A stretch of DNA of 39,256 bases from Roseovarius sp. (lineage in GTDB: Bacteria; Pseudomonadota; Alphaproteobacteria; Rhodobacterales; Rhodobacteraceae): the NCBI GenBank assembly GCA_023260815.1, contig JALQUE010000425.1, positions 1 through 39,256 of the forward strand. The letters run 5' to 3'. Position 1 is the stretch's first letter. Each line of letters opens with the position of its first letter. Positions 37,006-39,256 of this stretch are shown here, piece by piece. The notes under the pieces were generated by a model. That model ran no database searches, was not told the origin of the DNA, and saw only the letters and a program-made list of their open reading frames with translations. The position numbers were made by a program, and so were the translations under genes.

Positions 37006-37214
37006 CTCCACCGCGCAGCTTTCAAGCCGCCCCCGGTTTCAAACAGCACCCAGTCAATTTCGGCTTTGCAATCTTCGCGAACTTGGCTATAGGCCTCCGT
37101 CATACATGCGCGTGCGGCCCGCTCTGGCCAGAATCACCTCCGGTCGATACATCGTCCGTTCGGGTTGCCTCCGCGCTATAGAGACACCAAAACCTGACAG
37201 AGGTCCGATTCAAA

Positions 37215-37478
37215 ATGGCAAATACGCCCCAGTCCAAAAAACGCGCCCGCCAGAGCGAGCGTCGCCTGAACGTCAACAAGGCACGCCGTTCGCGCATCCG
37301 CACCTACCTCCGCAAAGTCGAAGAAGCGATCGCTGCCGGCGACAAGGACGCGGCACAGGCCGCGCTTCGCGCAGCCCAGCCCGAACTGATGCGCGGCGTG
37401 ACCAAAGGCGTCTTCCACAAGAACACTGCATCGCGCAAGATGTCGCGTCTTTCGTCGCGTGTGAAGTCGCTCGGCTAA
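37215..37478 (+). CDS. rpsT: 30S ribosomal protein S20
   Basis: [39 protein letters not shown]...[24 protein letters not shown]. Confidence 0.99.
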   Translation: MANTPQSKKRARQSERRLNVNKARRSRIRTYLRKVEEAIAAGDKDAAQAALRAAQPELMRGVTKGVFHKNTASRKMSRLSSRVKSLG

Positions 37479-37517
37479 GGCGCTACGCGCCAAATCCCTA
37501 AAGCATTGATACAAAAG

Positions 37518-37542
37518 GCGCCGGCTTGTCCGGCGCTTTTTT
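37518..37542 (+). terminator. Rho-independent terminator of rpsT
   Basis: GCGCCGG-CTTGT-CCGGCGC-TTTTTT. Confidence 0.93.
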
Positions 37543-37686
37543 GCGTTTGTGGCTTTCCTGATCGGGCCTGAGATTCTTTTCGCCCAAACCTTCTGTCAAG
37601 CGCGAAGTTCAGTTGCCGCCGCGCCTCCGGAGTTGGTAGTTTCGATGAGCGATTCAAGCTTGGGGGGACAAGCGGCGCAGCAGTGC

Positions 37687-37708
37687 GACGACAACGGGGT
37701 TTGTCGTC
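37687..37708 (+). other. 8-bp perfect stem-loop in dnaA upstream region
   Basis: GACGACAA-CGGGGT-TTGTCGTC. Confidence 0.5.
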
Positions 37709-37780
37709 TGTATCAGGGTATTTTTTATCTGCGCCACGTCTGACAAGTTCGGTGCGCAACACATTCTGAAAGCGTGGTAT

Positions 37781-37792
37781 CGGGACGTCCCG
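37781..37792. promoter_or_regulatory. 12-bp perfect palindrome upstream of dnaA
   Basis: CGGGACGTCCCG. Confidence 0.4.
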
Positions 37793-37955
37793 CGCGATCA
37801 GATTTGTTGCGTCTATTTGGATATCAAGGTCCGGTCGGGGCCATTCGCCTGCTGCAGCGATGCAGCGGACAAGAATGGTTTGTTCCGGATTTCCCCTCGG
37901 GTCGCGAGCCGCAACTGGCGAAGAACAAATGACGCGATGTCGAGACGGGGGAAGA

Positions 37956-39256
37956 ATGACGCAGGAACAATGGGGCCAATTAAAGCAGGACCTTCTGAAA
38001 TCGGTCGGAAAAAACAATTACACCAACTGGATTGAACCTCTGGAGCTTGCAGACGTCAACGAAGGCGTCGCCACATTCAGCGTTCCCACCAGTTTTCTGG
38101 GCAATTACGTCTCCCAGAATTTTGGGGATCTCATTCTCTACAAGGTGAACACCTTCGCGCCCGACATTCGCAGGGTTCAGTTCCGCGTCGCTGCCAATTC
38201 CGCCGTGCGCCCGGCGATGTCCCCGGCGGCTCAGGCGGATCGTGATGGTCTTTCCGACGCCTCCGCATCCGGGTCGCGGGCCTGCGCCGCGACACCCGTT
38301 GCCGATGCCGTTCAGACACAGCCCGCCTCCGATATCCGCCTCAACACCGCCCCGCTGGATGACAGGTTCACCTTCGACAGCTTCGTGGTCGGCAAACCGA
38401 ACGAGCTGGCCCATGCCGCGGCCCGGCGCGTCGCCGAAGGCGGTCCGGTCACGTTCAATCCGCTCTTTCTTTATGGGGGCGTCGGCCTCGGCAAGACGCA
38501 CCTGATGCACGCCATCGCCTGGGAGCTGAAACAGCGCAGCCCGGACCTCACGGTGCTGTACCTCTCGGCCGAGCAGTTCATGTATCGCTTCGTGCAGGCC
38601 CTGCGCGACCGCAAGATGATGGATTTCAAGGAAATGTTCCGCTCGGTCGATGTGCTGATGGTCGATGACGTGCAGTTCATCGCCGGCAAGGAAAGCACGC
38701 AGGAGGAATTCTTTCACACCTTCAATGCGCTGGTGGACCAGAACAAGCAGATCGTGATCTCCGGTGACCGCGCCCCGGGCGAGATCGCCAATCTCGAAGA
38801 TCGTATCAAGTCGCGTCTGCAATGCGGCCTTGTGGTCGATCTGCACCCCACCGATTACGAATTGCGCCTCGGCATCCTGCAATCCAAATCCGAGCATTAC
38901 GCCCGCCAATATCCCGATCTCAAGCTCTCCAACGGCGTGCTGGAATTTCTTGCCCACCGGATCAGCACCAATGTCCGCGTTCTCGAAGGCGCCCTGACCC
39001 GGCTTTTTGCCTTCGCCTCGCTGGTCGGTCACGAGATCACTCTGGAACTGACCCAAGATTGTCTTGCCGACATCCTGCGCGCCTCCGAGCGCAAGGTCAG
39101 CGTCGAGGAAATCCAGCGCCAGGTGGCCGATCACTACAACATCCGCCTCAGCGAGATGATCGGCCCCAAGCGCCTGCGCGCCTTTGCCCGGCCCCGTCAG
39201 GTGGCGATGTATCTGTGCAAGCAGATGACCAGCCGCTCGCTGCCGGAAATCGGCCG
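37956..39256 (+). CDS. dnaA: chromosomal replication initiator DnaA (3' truncated by window end)
   Basis: MTQEQWGQLKQDLLKSVGKNNYTNWIEPLE; NPLFLYGGVGLGKTHLMHAIAWEL; DVLMVDDVQFIAGKESTQEEFFHTFNALVDQNKQIVISGDRAP; open to window end, not in ORF track. Confidence 0.98.
   Translation, partial: MTQEQWGQLKQDLLKSVGKNNYTNWIEPLELADVNEGVATFSVPTSFLGNYVSQNFGDLILYKVNTFAPDIRRVQFRVAANSAVRPAMSPAAQADRDGLSDASASGSRACAATPVADAVQTQPASDIRLNTAPLDDRFTFDSFVVGKPNELAHAAARRVAEGGPVTFNPLFLYGGVGLGKTHLMHAIAWELKQRSPDLTVLYLSAEQFMYRFVQALRDRKMMDFKEMFRSVDVLMVDDVQFIAGKESTQEEFFHTFNALVDQNKQIVISGDRAPGEIANLEDRIKSRLQCGLVVDLHPTDYELRLGILQSKSEHYARQYPDLKLSNGVLEFLAHRISTNVRVLEGALTRLFAFASLVGHEITLELTQDCLADILRASERKVSVEEIQRQVADHYNIRLSEMIGPKRLRAFARPRQVAMYLCKQMTSRSLPEIG

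Noticed and set aside
37543-37955. Chromosomal origin (oriC) next to dnaA
   Set aside because: No cluster of DnaA boxes or AT-rich unwinding region could be recognised by eye.
37980-39134. 384-aa - strand ORF
   Set aside because: Antisense to dnaA, which is evident on the + strand although absent from the ORF track because it runs off the window.
1-39256. CRISPR arrays, transposases, toxin-antitoxin or phage structural genes
   Set aside because: None seen; repeats present are short in-frame coding repeats or hairpins.

Overview
This window is a near-complete flagellar gene cluster of Rhodobacterales/roseobacter type (approx. 254-31817) joined to a conserved dnaA-proximal housekeeping block: ubiB, ubiE, mutM, enoyl-CoA hydratase, rpsT and the 5' part of dnaA. 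Flagellar genes recognised from the ORF translations are motB, flgE, flgK, flgL, flgI, fliP, fliN, fliH-like, fliF, fliL, a motE-like gene, motA, a secreted TPR protein, a lytic transglycosylase (sltF-like), flhA, fliR, flhB, fliJ-like, a second fliL-like gene, flgH, flgA, flgG, flgF, fliQ, fliE, flgC, flgB, fliI, a DUF1217-like gene, flbT, flaF, flagellin, flgN-like, flgJ-like, fliK and flgD. fliG, fliM and fliO were not recognised here. The left edge (bases 64-108) is the 3' half of a tRNA-Thr(CGT) with no matching 5' half, which suggests a tRNA attachment-site scar with a mobile island or prophage to the left. The most interesting leads are: (1) the truncated tRNA att-like site; (2) a motE-like / motA / secreted 741-aa TPR protein / lytic transglycosylase module that may be a stator-associated periplasmic system; (3) an APH-fold protein that appears to have lost both metal-ligand residues (pseudokinase); (4) recurrent 11-bp-phased CtrA-like half-site pairs in the flagellar promoter regions; (5) a series of hairpins sharing a TTCAA apex upstream of rpsT. 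No CRISPR array, transposase or rRNA was seen.
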